Part shown: piece by piece, positions 9,371 through 18,401 of the stretch
Numbering within the stretch: the first letter of the stretch is position 1
Layout of the letters: the number at the start of each line of letters is the position of its first letter
From: Clostridia bacterium
Lineage (GTDB): Bacteria > Bacillota > Clostridia > Oscillospirales > Acutalibacteraceae
Direction of reading: 5' to 3'
NCBI GenBank assembly: GCA_017435865.1
Contig: JAFSEF010000130.1
Location: 62,001-126,000 of the forward strand
DNA: 64,000 nucleotides
Made by a program: the position numbers and the translations under genes
The notes under the pieces: generated by a model
What the model was told of the DNA's origin: nothing
Seen by the model: the letters and a program-made list of their open reading frames with translations, nothing else
Databases searched by the model: none

Positions 9371-10492
9371 TCAGGCGATTCTTTTTCCAACCACAACAAG
9401 GCGACCGTTGTCAGAGGAATACTCACAGGTGGAAAGCGTAACGAGCTTGTCACCATACGATGCACTTACGCCTGTATCATAAAGAGAAAGTTCTTTGCAC
9501 CTTGTGATATATTCGTCAAACTGTTCGGCACTTTCTGCATCCGTGAACAGATAATACCTGAATTCATCGGAAGAATCGGTGTACACAACGGTCTTGAAAA
9601 CAGCAATAATCTCATACGTCTGTTTTTCGTAAAGCGTGTTAAAGCTGAACGTTTTGTGTTTTTCCCAAAAGCTTTTTTTCTTGAATTTTTCAAGATCAGA
9701 GAACATGGCACCGTTTTTCATGTGATGCCCGTAAATGATCAGATTGTCCGACGGTCTGCTCATATCGCAGTTTTCTCCCACATACGGACAACCGTAATCG
9801 GTATAACGCTTGTTGAAATCACGTCTGAGGTAATAATTCGGCTGCGAAAGTGACTGCATAACGGGATAATTGACTCTTGTGCCTGCAATGCTGACCCAAC
9901 CGACAAAATCCTTGTTCCTTGCATACAGTTGTGCATATTCGGGGATCATAGTCGTTCCGTTGTCAGAAGAAGAATCCGTCGCAGGTGCTGTTGTTGCGGG
10001 GTATACGACCGTATTGTTTTCGGAAGACGGAGCCGTCATGGTGGTCTGTGTTGCGGAATCCGTGACCGTGTTGCCGGAGGACGGCTGCACCATCGTTGCC
10101 TGCATTTCGATGTCTGCATCTGCACTGCTGTTTTCAGAGGATGCAGCCGACACAACCGTCTGCCATTCGGTGAACAAAACGCTGTCGCTGTTTTCAGCGG
10201 TGTTTGCAGTCACTGCAGGTGACAAATCCGATCCGTTGTTTGCAGGGGAATCAAGCGTTGCAGTCATTTCCTGCCCGGAATACATATTTTCTTCATCGGA
10301 AACAGACAACCCGGGCGGTATGACTTCTTCCTGCCCCGGCGTTGCTTCTGCCTCTCCGACAATCTGAGCAAGACTCTCATAAAACGCATCCTGCTCGCTT
10401 GTTTCTTTGTAATATTCCCATGCTTTCCATCCGCTGAACGCAAAAATCGCCAGAAAGAAAGCAAGAAGAATCGCATAACCGTTTTTCCGCAT
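9371..10492 (-). CDS. srtB: Class B sortase with long low-complexity linker
   Basis: A 373-residue transpeptidase that joins surface proteins to peptidoglycan. An N-terminal helix (about 5-22) anchors it. Residues about 45-190 are a Ser/Thr/Ala-rich linker, unusually long for the family. The catalytic domain follows: YGHHM places His256, TLSTC places Cys356, and Arg364 sits in NGRLVVVGKR. ATG 10492 was chosen over an upstream in-frame ATG because AAAGGAAA precedes it and the hydrophobic anchor then starts correctly. No substrate is adjacent, but the Cys-rich protein at 50971 ends in a sorting-signal-like tail. Confidence 0.88.
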   Translation of the reverse strand: MRKNGYAILLAFFLAIFAFSGWKAWEYYKETSEQDAFYESLAQIVGEAEATPGQEEVIPPGLSVSDEENMYSGQEMTATLDSPANNGSDLSPAVTANTAENSDSVLFTEWQTVVSAASSENSSADADIEMQATMVQPSSGNTVTDSATQTTMTAPSSENNTVVYPATTAPATDSSSDNGTTMIPEYAQLYARNKDFVGWVSIAGTRVNYPVMQSLSQPNYYLRRDFNKRYTDYGCPYVGENCDMSRPSDNLIIYGHHMKNGAMFSDLEKFKKKSFWEKHKTFSFNTLYEKQTYEIIAVFKTVVYTDSSDEFRYYLFTDAESAEQFDEYITRCKELSLYDTGVSASYGDKLVTLSTCEYSSDNGRLVVVGKRIA

Positions 10493-10695
10493 GCTGTTTC
10501 CTTTCAACAAAACCGGGACACATCTCAATGGCTCCTGCAGCTTTGTTTCATTATTTACTGTTTTTGTTTTACACAATCAATATTATGCCATGGATTCACG
10601 GCATTTTCAACATATTTTCAAAACTGACCACTAAAAAAACATCCTGTTCTGTGTTTTTGTTTTTTCCGCAATCCCTGTGAGTCACATATTTTGTA

Positions 10696-10724
10696 TTGAT
10701 TTTATGAAAAAAAGGTGTTATACT
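10696..10724 (+). promoter_or_regulatory. Probable sigma-A promoter of fucO
   Basis: TTGATT (10696-10701) and TATACT (10719-10724) have a 17-base spacer and lie 34 bases before the fucO start. Confidence 0.6.
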
Positions 10725-10757
10725 ATTCTTTGTTAATATTTTAACGGAGGTATTCTC

Positions 10758-11906
10758 ATGGCAAACAGATTTGTACTCAATGAAACTTCTTACCACGGCG
10801 CAGGTGCCGTACGTGAAATTCCTGCAGAAATCAAAGCAAGAGGATTCAAAAAGATTTTCGTCTGCTCCGACCCTGACCTTATCAAGTTCAACGTCACCAA
10901 AAAAGTGACCGACGTGCTTGACGAAGCAGGTATTGCATATGTCATTTTCTCCGACATCAAGCCCAACCCCACCATCGAAAACGTACAGAACGGTGTTGCT
11001 GCTTTCAAGGCTGCCGACTGTGACTGCATCGTGGCTGTAGGCGGCGGTTCCTCCATGGACACCGCAAAGGCTGTCGGTATCATCATCACCAACCCCGCAT
11101 TTGCCGATGTGCGTTCGCTGGAAGGTGTTGCTCCCACCACCAACAAGTGCGTTCCCATTATTGCAGTTCCCACCACAGCAGGCACTGCTGCAGAAGTAAC
11201 CATCAACTATGTTATCACCGACGTCGAAAAGAACCGCAAGATGGTTTGTGTTGACGTACACGATATTCCCGTGATTGCCGTTGTTGACCCCGACATGATG
11301 TCCACCATGCCCAAAGGTCTGACCGCTGCAACCGGTATGGATGCCCTGACCCACGCAATCGAAGGTTACATCACCAAGGGTGCATGGGAAATGAGCGATA
11401 TGTTCCACCTCAAGGCCATCGAAATCATTGCCGCATCTCTGCGTGGTGCCGTCAACGGCTGCGAAAAAGGCAGAGAAGGTATGGCTCTGGGTCAGTATAT
11501 TGCAGGCATGGGCTTCTCCAACGTCGGTCTGGGTATTGTCCATTCCATGGCACACACCCTCGGTGCTCTGTATGACACACCGCACGGTGTTGCCAATGCC
11601 ATCATTCTTCCCACCGTCATGGCTTACAATGCTCCCGAAACAGGTGACAAGTACCGTGCCATCGCAAAAGCTATGGGCGTGGAAGGCACCGATGCAATGA
11701 CCATTGAAGCTGCCCGCGAAGCTGCTATCAACGCTGTTCGTCAGCTTTCCGCAGATGTCGGCATTCCCGCTGACCTCAAGGAAATCGTCAAAGAAGAAGA
11801 TCTTCCCTTCCTTGCACAGTCTGCTTATGACGATGCATGCCGTCCCGGCAACCCGAGAGAAACTTCTGTTGAGGACATTACTGCCCTGTTCAAAGAACTG
11901 CTGTAA
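10758..11906 (+). CDS. fucO: Lactaldehyde reductase (propanediol oxidoreductase), iron-containing alcohol dehydrogenase family
   Basis: This 382-residue enzyme aligns by eye over its whole length with E. coli FucO, for example AIGIISNNPEFADVRSLEG-like and ALTHAIEGYITKGAW blocks. The NAD-binding GGGSSMDTAKA segment is at about 95-105. The four metal ligands are present as Asp195, His199, His262 and His276, offset by one from E. coli. It reduces the L-lactaldehyde produced from L-fucose or L-rhamnose to 1,2-propanediol, regenerating NAD+ under anaerobic conditions. It has its own promoter, AACGGAGG site and terminator. The downstream candidate fucosidase and fucI further along support a fucose role. 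Confidence 0.92.
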   Translation: MANRFVLNETSYHGAGAVREIPAEIKARGFKKIFVCSDPDLIKFNVTKKVTDVLDEAGIAYVIFSDIKPNPTIENVQNGVAAFKAADCDCIVAVGGGSSMDTAKAVGIIITNPAFADVRSLEGVAPTTNKCVPIIAVPTTAGTAAEVTINYVITDVEKNRKMVCVDVHDIPVIAVVDPDMMSTMPKGLTAATGMDALTHAIEGYITKGAWEMSDMFHLKAIEIIAASLRGAVNGCEKGREGMALGQYIAGMGFSNVGLGIVHSMAHTLGALYDTPHGVANAIILPTVMAYNAPETGDKYRAIAKAMGVEGTDAMTIEAAREAAINAVRQLSADVGIPADLKEIVKEEDLPFLAQSAYDDACRPGNPRETSVEDITALFKELL

Positions 11907-11922
11907 ATTCTGTTTCAGACAC

Positions 11923-11962
11923 AACCGTCGGAGTGATTTAGCAACCGCCCCGACGGTTTTTT
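11923..11962 (+). terminator. Intrinsic terminator after fucO
   Basis: A 9-bp stem AACCGTCGG (11923-11931) pairs with CCGACGGTT (11950-11958) followed by six T. It separates fucO from the next gene, though partial readthrough is possible. Confidence 0.8.
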
Positions 11963-11983
11963 CACATACAAAGGAGATACATT

Positions 11984-13930
11984 ATGCTTGCAAAAAGACA
12001 GGTTCATCTTGATTTTCATACGTCCGGCCTGCTGACCGTCGGAACAAAGTTCTCAAAGGAACAGTTTCAGGAGGCACTGCAGACAGGTCACGTCAACTCC
12101 ATTACCGTTTTTTCAAAATGCCACCACGGCTGGTCCTATCATCCCACCACAGCAAACGAGATGCATCCCCTGCTTTCCTTTGACCTGCTCGGTGCACAGC
12201 TTGAAGCCTGCAAAGAGATCGGTGTGCGTGCCCCTGTTTATATTTCGGCAGGATTTGACGAAAAAGAATACGACAGACGTCCCGAATGGCGATTGTTGTG
12301 GCATGACGATGCAAAAAAGAACGAAGAATCCGACCGCGAAACACATTTCCACATGATGTGCTTCAACTCAGGCTATCTGGATGCACTGTGCGAACAGATC
12401 GAAGAGGTCATGCGTCTTTACAATCCATGCGGTATTTTCCTTGACATCGTAAGCGAACGCTTCTGCTACTGCGACAAGTGTAAAAAGGATATGAAAGAAG
12501 CGGGACTTGATATCAACAACAAGGATGACCGCGATATTTTTGCAAAGCGTGTTTTGCAGAATTATATTGACAGAACCAACGCTGCTGTCCGCAAATACAG
12601 CGATACGGCAACCATTTTCCACAACGGCGGCCACATCCCCAAAGGCAATTACGGCTTCATTGAATGCAACACCCATCTGGAGCTTGAAAGCCTGCCCACA
12701 GGCGGTTGGGGCTATGACCATTTTCCGTTGTCTGCTGCCTATGTACGTTGCCTGAAAGACACCGAATTTCTGGGCATGACAGGCAAATTCCATCATTCAT
12801 GGGGCGAATTCGGCGGCTACAAACACCCGAATGCACTCATTTATGAAACCGCACTGAGCATTGCAAACGGTGCAGGCTGTTCCATCGGTGATCAGATGCA
12901 TCCGCTCGGCGAAATGAATGAAGCCACCTATTCCCTCATCGGGAAAGCCTATGCACAGGTGGAAGAAAAAGAACCGTGGGTAAACGGTGCCGTCAACATT
13001 GCAGACATTGCGGTGATGAGTGCCGAAGCAGTTACGGGCAGCCGCAGCGGAAAAGCGGATATCGGTGCCAACCGTATGCTGCTTGAAAACAACTGCCTTT
13101 ATAATTTTGTGGATCCGACCATGTCGCTCGACGGTTACAAAGTGCTGATTCTGCCTGATGTGGGCGGTTATGACACGGCACTGATTGAAAAAATCAAAGC
13201 CTTCGCAGCCAACGGCGGCAAAGTGATCGCATCCGGAGAAGCCTTGCTGCAGGACGGTAAATTCTTCCTCGATACAGGTGCGGTCTACAAGGTCAAAAAT
13301 GAGTTTTCACCCACCTATTTTGTGCCGCAGTTCCCCACCGTCAACGGCGACACACAGTACATCATGCGTTGCAATTCCTACCTGTTTGACTGCACCGACG
13401 GCACAACGCAGGCACTTGTGCAGAATCCCTACTTCAACCGCACAAGAGAGCATTTCTGCTCGCATGCACACGCCCCCAACGATCCGTCACAGTCCTTCCC
13501 TGCCGCCGTCATCAAAAACAACGTCGCATACATCGGCTGGGATCTTTTCACCGCTTATGCACAGCACGGACATCTGTGCTTCAAGGAGCTGTTCACACAC
13601 ATCCTGCACACCCTTGCTGCGGATGACCTGACCGTGACGGCAGACATCCCTGACAGAGCCGTTGTAACTTACACACGGCAGGAACAGGAAAAACGCAACA
13701 TCCTGCATCTTCTGTTTGCCCACACCACCGTCCGCGGCACCAACACCGAGGTCATTGAAGACACCGTGCCGCTTTGTAACGTCCGTTGCAGCGTACAGAA
13801 AGCCAACAAACCGTCCCGTGTGTCCCTTGCACCGCAGGGAACGGAACTCGCATTCAGTTACGAAAACGGATGTGTGCACTTCACCGTCCCCGAAGTCAAT
13901 ATTCATCAAATGGTTGTCATTGACGATTAA
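11984..13930 (+). CDS. Glycoside hydrolase with GHL6-type barrel, candidate GH151-like alpha-L-fucosidase
   Basis: A 648-residue protein without a signal peptide, so cytoplasmic. The opening VHLDFHTSGLL and HVNSITVFSKCHHGWSYHPT are typical of the GHL6 (PF14871) catalytic-type N-terminal barrel. Residues about 350-470 look like a GH42-type trimerisation/glutamine-amidotransferase-like domain (KVLILPDVGGYD, GGKVIASGEALL). From memory, this architecture is shared with GH151 alpha-L-fucosidases. The immediate fucO neighbour makes L-fucosides the best guess, though beta-galactosidase-like or other activity cannot be excluded. The start follows AAAGGAG with good spacing. The cluster FCYCDKCKKD is a possible metal-binding site. 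Confidence 0.65.
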   Translation: MLAKRQVHLDFHTSGLLTVGTKFSKEQFQEALQTGHVNSITVFSKCHHGWSYHPTTANEMHPLLSFDLLGAQLEACKEIGVRAPVYISAGFDEKEYDRRPEWRLLWHDDAKKNEESDRETHFHMMCFNSGYLDALCEQIEEVMRLYNPCGIFLDIVSERFCYCDKCKKDMKEAGLDINNKDDRDIFAKRVLQNYIDRTNAAVRKYSDTATIFHNGGHIPKGNYGFIECNTHLELESLPTGGWGYDHFPLSAAYVRCLKDTEFLGMTGKFHHSWGEFGGYKHPNALIYETALSIANGAGCSIGDQMHPLGEMNEATYSLIGKAYAQVEEKEPWVNGAVNIADIAVMSAEAVTGSRSGKADIGANRMLLENNCLYNFVDPTMSLDGYKVLILPDVGGYDTALIEKIKAFAANGGKVIASGEALLQDGKFFLDTGAVYKVKNEFSPTYFVPQFPTVNGDTQYIMRCNSYLFDCTDGTTQALVQNPYFNRTREHFCSHAHAPNDPSQSFPAAVIKNNVAYIGWDLFTAYAQHGHLCFKELFTHILHTLAADDLTVTADIPDRAVVTYTRQEQEKRNILHLLFAHTTVRGTNTEVIEDTVPLCNVRCSVQKANKPSRVSLAPQGTELAFSYENGCVHFTVPEVNIHQMVVIDD

Positions 13931-14052
13931 TCAAAAAAACAAAAAACAACCTTCTCCGTAATGAACGGTCGTTTTTACGGGCAAACGGTCAGTGGCAAAT
14001 GTTTACTGTTTGTAAACTTTTCATTTTTTATGTAAATTTTTCACCAAACAGA

Positions 14053-14080
14053 TTGACAAACATTGCTTATTTTGTATACT
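14053..14080 (+). promoter_or_regulatory. Probable sigma-A promoter of the M28-like peptidase
   Basis: TTGACA (14053-14058) and TATACT (14075-14080) with a 16-base spacer, 37 bases before the start. Confidence 0.6.
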
Positions 14081-14116
14081 GTGGTTTATCACATTAAAGC
14101 AAAGAGGAGAAAAAAA

Positions 14117-15355
14117 ATGAATCTTGACAGCATTATTGCAAAAAAGAAATCCGCTGCAAAGTACATGGTTAAAGAGATCACTTACATCTGTAAGAATCTC
14201 CCCAAGCGTGACCCCGGCTCTGAAGGTGAACGTCTTGCCTGCGAATACATGGCAAAGGTTCTCAAAGAAGATTGCGGCTGCGACCGCGTTACGATTGAAT
14301 CGTTTGAAGAACATCCCGATTCTTTCTACGGTTGGATCTACCTGACCGTCTGCTGCGGTTTTATTTCCATTCCGCTGCTGTTCTTTGCCCCCATCGCATC
14401 GCTTGCTTTCCTGCTGATCGGTCTTGCCATTGCACTGCTGCAGTTCGGCACTTACAAGAAGCTCGTTGACAAGCTCTTCCCCAAGAAGACAGGTACCAAC
14501 GTCACCGCACTCAAGAAACCCACAGGCGAAGTCAAACGCAGAATCATCTTCAACGGACATCCCGATGCAACATGGGAATGGCCGATGAACTACCACTTCG
14601 GTTATCTCGGTTTTGACCTGCACATTCTCAGCTCCTTCATCGGTCTGTTCTACTTCATCGGTCTTGCCATTGCTGCCATTGCTGTAAACGGTGCTGTCGG
14701 CGGCATGGATATGTCTTCCCTGCTTGCAAAGTTCGCTCTCGGCGGTCTTGTATTTGTTCCGCTGTGGATCGGTATGTTCTTTATGTGGAACAAAAAGCGG
14801 ATCGTTGACGGTGCAAACGACAACCTCAGCGGTTGCTACATGGGCATTGCGCTGCTCAAGTTCCTCAAGGACGAAGGCATTGAACTTGAAAACACCGAAC
14901 TCGGCGTGGTTCTGACCGGTTCCGAAGAAGCCGGTCTTCGCGGTGCCAAGGCATGGGCAGAAGCACACAAGGGCGAATTTGACGATGTTCCCACTTTCAT
15001 TTATGCATACGACACCATCCACGATCCCAAATTCCTCGCAGCCAACTACCGCGACCTCAACGCAACCGTCAAGGCTGACAAGGATGCCTGCGACCTGTTC
15101 ATGGAAGCAGCCGCAGAACTCGGCATTCATTGTGAAAAAGGTCTGGTTCCTCCCTTCGGCGGTGCAACCGACTCCGCAGCTTTTGCACAGGGCGGTTTCC
15201 GTGCAGCAGGTATCACGGGGCTGAACCACAAGATCGAACCCTACTATCATACCCGCCGCGACACATACGACAACATGAACGAAGAAGGCCTTGCAGGCTG
15301 CTTCGCTGTCACTGTCAAGACCCTCGAAAAGTTCGACAACGGTGCAAAACAGTAA
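14117..15355 (+). CDS. M28-family-like zinc peptidase with internal membrane helices
   Basis: A 412-residue protein. Candidate zinc ligands and catalytic residues of the M28 aminopeptidase family are visible: His148 (NGHPDA), Asp235 (GANDNLSG), Glu270/Glu271 (GSEEAG), Asp in AYDTIHD and the late His in YHTRRDT. Hydrophobic helices at about 73-111, 168-195 and 203-224 interrupt the hydrolase domain, so it is an integral membrane enzyme. ATG 14117 is chosen because AGAGGAG precedes it, rather than an in-frame ATG at 14063. It presumably cleaves peptides at or near the membrane; there is no signal peptide. Its own promoter and terminator flank it. Confidence 0.78.
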   Translation: MNLDSIIAKKKSAAKYMVKEITYICKNLPKRDPGSEGERLACEYMAKVLKEDCGCDRVTIESFEEHPDSFYGWIYLTVCCGFISIPLLFFAPIASLAFLLIGLAIALLQFGTYKKLVDKLFPKKTGTNVTALKKPTGEVKRRIIFNGHPDATWEWPMNYHFGYLGFDLHILSSFIGLFYFIGLAIAAIAVNGAVGGMDMSSLLAKFALGGLVFVPLWIGMFFMWNKKRIVDGANDNLSGCYMGIALLKFLKDEGIELENTELGVVLTGSEEAGLRGAKAWAEAHKGEFDDVPTFIYAYDTIHDPKFLAANYRDLNATVKADKDACDLFMEAAAELGIHCEKGLVPPFGGATDSAAFAQGGFRAAGITGLNHKIEPYYHTRRDTYDNMNEEGLAGCFAVTVKTLEKFDNGAKQ

Positions 15356-15368
15356 ATCCCGTATCATT

Positions 15369-15399
15369 GAAAGCCATCGGTCATCGGTGGCTTTTTTTG
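15369..15399 (+). terminator. Intrinsic terminator after the M28-like gene
   Basis: AAAGCCATCG pairs with CGGTGGCTTT around a short loop and is followed by seven T. Confidence 0.85.
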
Positions 15400-15449
15400 T
15401 TGCAGATAACAAAAGCTTTGATTTCAAAAAACAGCAGCACAAAATTCTC

Positions 15450-15478
15450 TTGACGAAATGAAAAATCATTGTTATAAT
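15450..15478 (+). promoter_or_regulatory. Probable sigma-A promoter of the SGNH hydrolase gene
   Basis: TTGACG (15450-15455) and a perfect TATAAT (15473-15478) with a 17-base spacer, 45 bases before the start. Confidence 0.65.
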
Positions 15479-15523
15479 ATATACTGTATATCTATGTATG
15501 TGTACATATGGAGGTTTTCAGAT

Positions 15524-17656
15524 ATGAAAAAATTCAAAGCAGCCGCATCCCTTTTGCTGGCTTTGCTGATTATGTTCGGTGCATCCGCTGCACTTCTTCC
15601 GATAACGGATGTTGAAGCGGCAAGTCCCGGCACATGGATCGCTTCATGGTCCACGGCAGGTGTCAACGGCTCTATTTCTCTGGAAAACTATGTTCCGGGT
15701 CTGAAAGTCAATGACTTTATTCCTGCACGTTCCGTTGTAAGAATTGAAACACAGCTTTCCGCAGGCGGTACCTATTCGCGTTACCGTTTTTCAAATCAGT
15801 ACGGCACGTCCGCACTGACCATCGGCGGTGCATCCGTTGCACTGACCGACACCCCCGGTACGGCCCGTATTCTTGCCGACACCGCAACCCCCATCACCTT
15901 CAATGACGGTCAGCCTACCGTTACGATCAATCCGGGTGAAACAATCTGGTCAGACACCGTTTATTTCCCGGTGGACGAGCTTTCCTATGTTACCGTGTCC
16001 ATGTACATACCCAACACCACCTACATCAAAACAGGTGGCCTGTACGGCAGCCGTGCTTACCTCAAGAGTGCCGCCACAACGGACAACCTTGACGATGCAA
16101 AGCTGAACATGGCTTCCGAAATCAAAATCGCTTCGGGTACCATCACCTACCACACCACTCCCTTTATGACAGGCATTGATGTGCGTGCAGATTATGCAGA
16201 TGCTTACAGTGTTGTGTTCATCGGTGACTCGACCCTTACCAACGAAGTACATCATTATTTTGCACAGCGTGCATACAATGCAGGCTATCAGCACGTCGGT
16301 TTTGTCAACAACTCCATCGTTGCAAACCGTCTTCTGTATGATGGGGTCGGTCTGATCGGCAATCTGTACGGTGAAGCGGTCCTCAAGCGTTTCCAGCGTG
16401 ACGTTCTGGACGTTACGGGAGCGAAAGCCGTTCTTGTCAAGATCGGTCTGAACGACATTCTGCATCCCATGACCGAAAGCATGAAAGGTGTTGCACCTTA
16501 TGCTTCGGTGGATGACATCATCAACGGCTACAAACAGATCATTGCCGCTGCCCGTGCAAAGGGTATGAAGGTATACTTCTTTACCAACACCGCATGGAAC
16601 GGATATGAACGTTCTTTCCTCGGTCAGACGGGTGACCTGAGCTGGACGCAGGATGCACAGGTCATGTGCGATCAGCTTGATGCGTGGATCAAGTCCACAA
16701 ACCTCATCGACGGTTACTTTGATATGAGCCCCCTGAGCAGTCCCGTTGATTCCACAAGCCTGCTGCCTGCTTTCACTACCGACGGTGCACACCTGACATC
16801 CCTCGGTGCGGTTGCCATGGCTGACCTGATCGACCCGAGAATCATCGGTGCTTCCTCTCTTCGTAAATCTGCCGACATCAACAATGTTGACCCCTATGCA
16901 TCGGTGGACGAAGTCATTTCCGCTTACTATGCAACCTCTGTTGTACCCACCACAGGCGGCAACAGCGGTAACAGCGGCAACAGCGGTAACGGCGGTAACA
17001 ACGCCAACACCACAACGAACAAAAACAATAATAACAATAACACACGTCCTGCAGGCACCACCACCATCAACGATTACCTTGCAGAATCGGTTCTCGCCTC
17101 CAGAGAACAGGCTGAACAGGAATCCAACCGCAATCCGCAGAAGCCGAACGTACCCACCACAAAGGCACCGTCCACCACAAAAGCTCCTGCCACCACCACA
17201 AAGCCTGCAAACAACAATACGCAGACCTCCACAACCAAGCAGCCGTCCACCACTGCAAAGCAGGATGCAACTGCAAAGCAGGATGCAACCACAAAGCCGT
17301 CCACCACTGCAAATGCGTCCGCAGTTGCATCTTCGGTGCAGGCTTCGCTTGAACAGGCACAGTCCGCTGCCACCTCCACCACGGCTGCACAGCAGGCAAC
17401 CGCAGAACCTGCAGGGGATGCAACCTATGCAGATACAGCCCTGATGAACACCACGGAGCATTATTATTCGGTTTCCGTTGATCTCATTCAGAACGGTGAA
17501 GCAGGCACAGTTGCTGCCGAACCTCCCGTTGTTGCCACGGAAATGTCCGGCAACGGTACTCTCATCGGTGTTGTGCTTGTAATTGTGCTTGTCGGTATGG
17601 TTGTCGGTGCTGTTGTTATCACCATGAAAACCAAACGCAGAAGCGACATGGAATAA
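15524..17656 (+). CDS. Secreted, membrane-anchored SGNH/GDSL hydrolase with Thr-rich stalk
   Basis: A 710-residue protein that begins with a signal peptide (1-35). A beta-sandwich-like domain (about 36-220) precedes the SGNH esterase domain: GDS with Ser236, GLND block III, and Asp420/His423 in DGAHLT. Residues about 465-640 form a low-complexity stalk of Gly-Asn and Thr-Lys-Pro repeats (TTKAPSTTKAPATT type), then one C-terminal helix followed by KTKRR anchors it in the membrane. It probably deacylates surface or dietary polysaccharides. ATG 15524 is supported by GGAGG; the upstream in-frame ATG at 15458 is inside the promoter. No LPXTG-type motif is present, so the anchor is a plain transmembrane helix. 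Confidence 0.82.
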   Translation: MKKFKAAASLLLALLIMFGASAALLPITDVEAASPGTWIASWSTAGVNGSISLENYVPGLKVNDFIPARSVVRIETQLSAGGTYSRYRFSNQYGTSALTIGGASVALTDTPGTARILADTATPITFNDGQPTVTINPGETIWSDTVYFPVDELSYVTVSMYIPNTTYIKTGGLYGSRAYLKSAATTDNLDDAKLNMASEIKIASGTITYHTTPFMTGIDVRADYADAYSVVFIGDSTLTNEVHHYFAQRAYNAGYQHVGFVNNSIVANRLLYDGVGLIGNLYGEAVLKRFQRDVLDVTGAKAVLVKIGLNDILHPMTESMKGVAPYASVDDIINGYKQIIAAARAKGMKVYFFTNTAWNGYERSFLGQTGDLSWTQDAQVMCDQLDAWIKSTNLIDGYFDMSPLSSPVDSTSLLPAFTTDGAHLTSLGAVAMADLIDPRIIGASSLRKSADINNVDPYASVDEVISAYYATSVVPTTGGNSGNSGNSGNGGNNANTTTNKNNNNNNTRPAGTTTINDYLAESVLASREQAEQESNRNPQKPNVPTTKAPSTTKAPATTTKPANNNTQTSTTKQPSTTAKQDATAKQDATTKPSTTANASAVASSVQASLEQAQSAATSTTAAQQATAEPAGDATYADTALMNTTEHYYSVSVDLIQNGEAGTVAAEPPVVATEMSGNGTLIGVVLVIVLVGMVVGAVVITMKTKRRSDME

Positions 17657-17719
17657 GTAATAATATGTACAATCAATCTGCGTTGCCGGAACACCGGCAG
17701 TAAAATCGTCACCGCAGAT

Positions 17720-18232
17720 TCATGAGGAAGGAGCCGTCAGAAACGGCTCCTTTTTTTGCATATCGTTTTTGATTATGAAAATAGAATGATGCTTTCCTTT
17801 TTCCGCAATGTTAATAACTTCCTTTCTTTGTCGATGCGCATAATCGACAAACTGTGCCGCACCGCCCCATGAATGCGTCACATAACAAATTATGATTTGA
17901 GATTGTTGCACCATCCATCTGTTACGCCATGATATAGCGAATCGTTTCGGCACTGTTTCAATCCCCTCCGGCAACAAGGTTTCTGTAAATTTAATTGACT
18001 CATTTTCATGATTATGAAACGGCATATATGCTAAAACAACATTGTACCGTATATGCGGATACTCTGTTTTTAATTCCCGGAGTGCTTTTAGCACCATATT
18101 GTCAAAGGCACCCTGATTGCCAACCATAAAACAATCTGCCTTTTTCAACACAATCAACTGTTCCGTAACTTCTTTGATAGTCATAAATACAGATGGCGGC
18201 GTGTCCTTATGGCCGAAAAAAGAACATATCAT
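17720..18232 (-). CDS. SLOG-family nucleotide-binding-like protein
   Basis: A 170-residue cytosolic protein. ICSFFGHKDTP at the start, VGNQGAFDNMV and HSWGGAAQFVDYA are typical of small SLOG/DUF1273-type Rossmann-like proteins thought to bind nucleotide-derived ligands. No effector domain is attached. The start has an AAAGGAG site. Its DNA is visibly AT-richer than its neighbours and it stands back to back with an XRE regulator, so the pair may be a recent acquisition. The last nine residues are encoded by the terminator hairpin of the convergent gene, suggesting the native C-terminus was altered. Confidence 0.72.
   Translation of the reverse strand: MICSFFGHKDTPPSVFMTIKEVTEQLIVLKKADCFMVGNQGAFDNMVLKALRELKTEYPHIRYNVVLAYMPFHNHENESIKFTETLLPEGIETVPKRFAISWRNRWMVQQSQIIICYVTHSWGGAAQFVDYAHRQRKEVINIAEKGKHHSIFIIKNDMQKKEPFLTAPSS
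17728..17757. terminator. Terminator overlapping the 3' end of the SLOG gene
   Basis: A 9-bp hairpin (17729-17737 with 17743-17751) is followed by seven T on the plus strand, terminating the SGNH gene. The same hairpin lies inside the minus-strand SLOG frame and encodes its last residues. Confidence 0.85.
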
Positions 18233-18401
18233 ATACTAATTCTCTCCTTTTTTGCATTCAACTGCAATCAAATGTATAATTTACACATCAATTGCCATAC
18301 TATATTATACACTTGCTCAATATATTAATCAATTGCTTTTATACAAATGCAGCTTTATAAACTAAAAACAAGTATAATATCTGCGAAAGCAGGTGATGTG
18401 C

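Noticed and set aside
10596-11924. 442-residue minus-strand frame opposite fucO
   Set aside because: It is Cys/Gly-rich without domain features, and fucO on the other strand is unambiguous. Such long antisense frames are common here because of codon usage.
15450-15523. N-terminal extension of the SGNH gene to 15458
   Set aside because: The extension overlaps the promoter, and the later ATG has GGAGG and a proper signal peptide.
15950-17461. 503-residue minus-strand frame opposite the SGNH gene
   Set aside because: No binding site or domain; it mirrors the Thr-rich repeats of the real gene.
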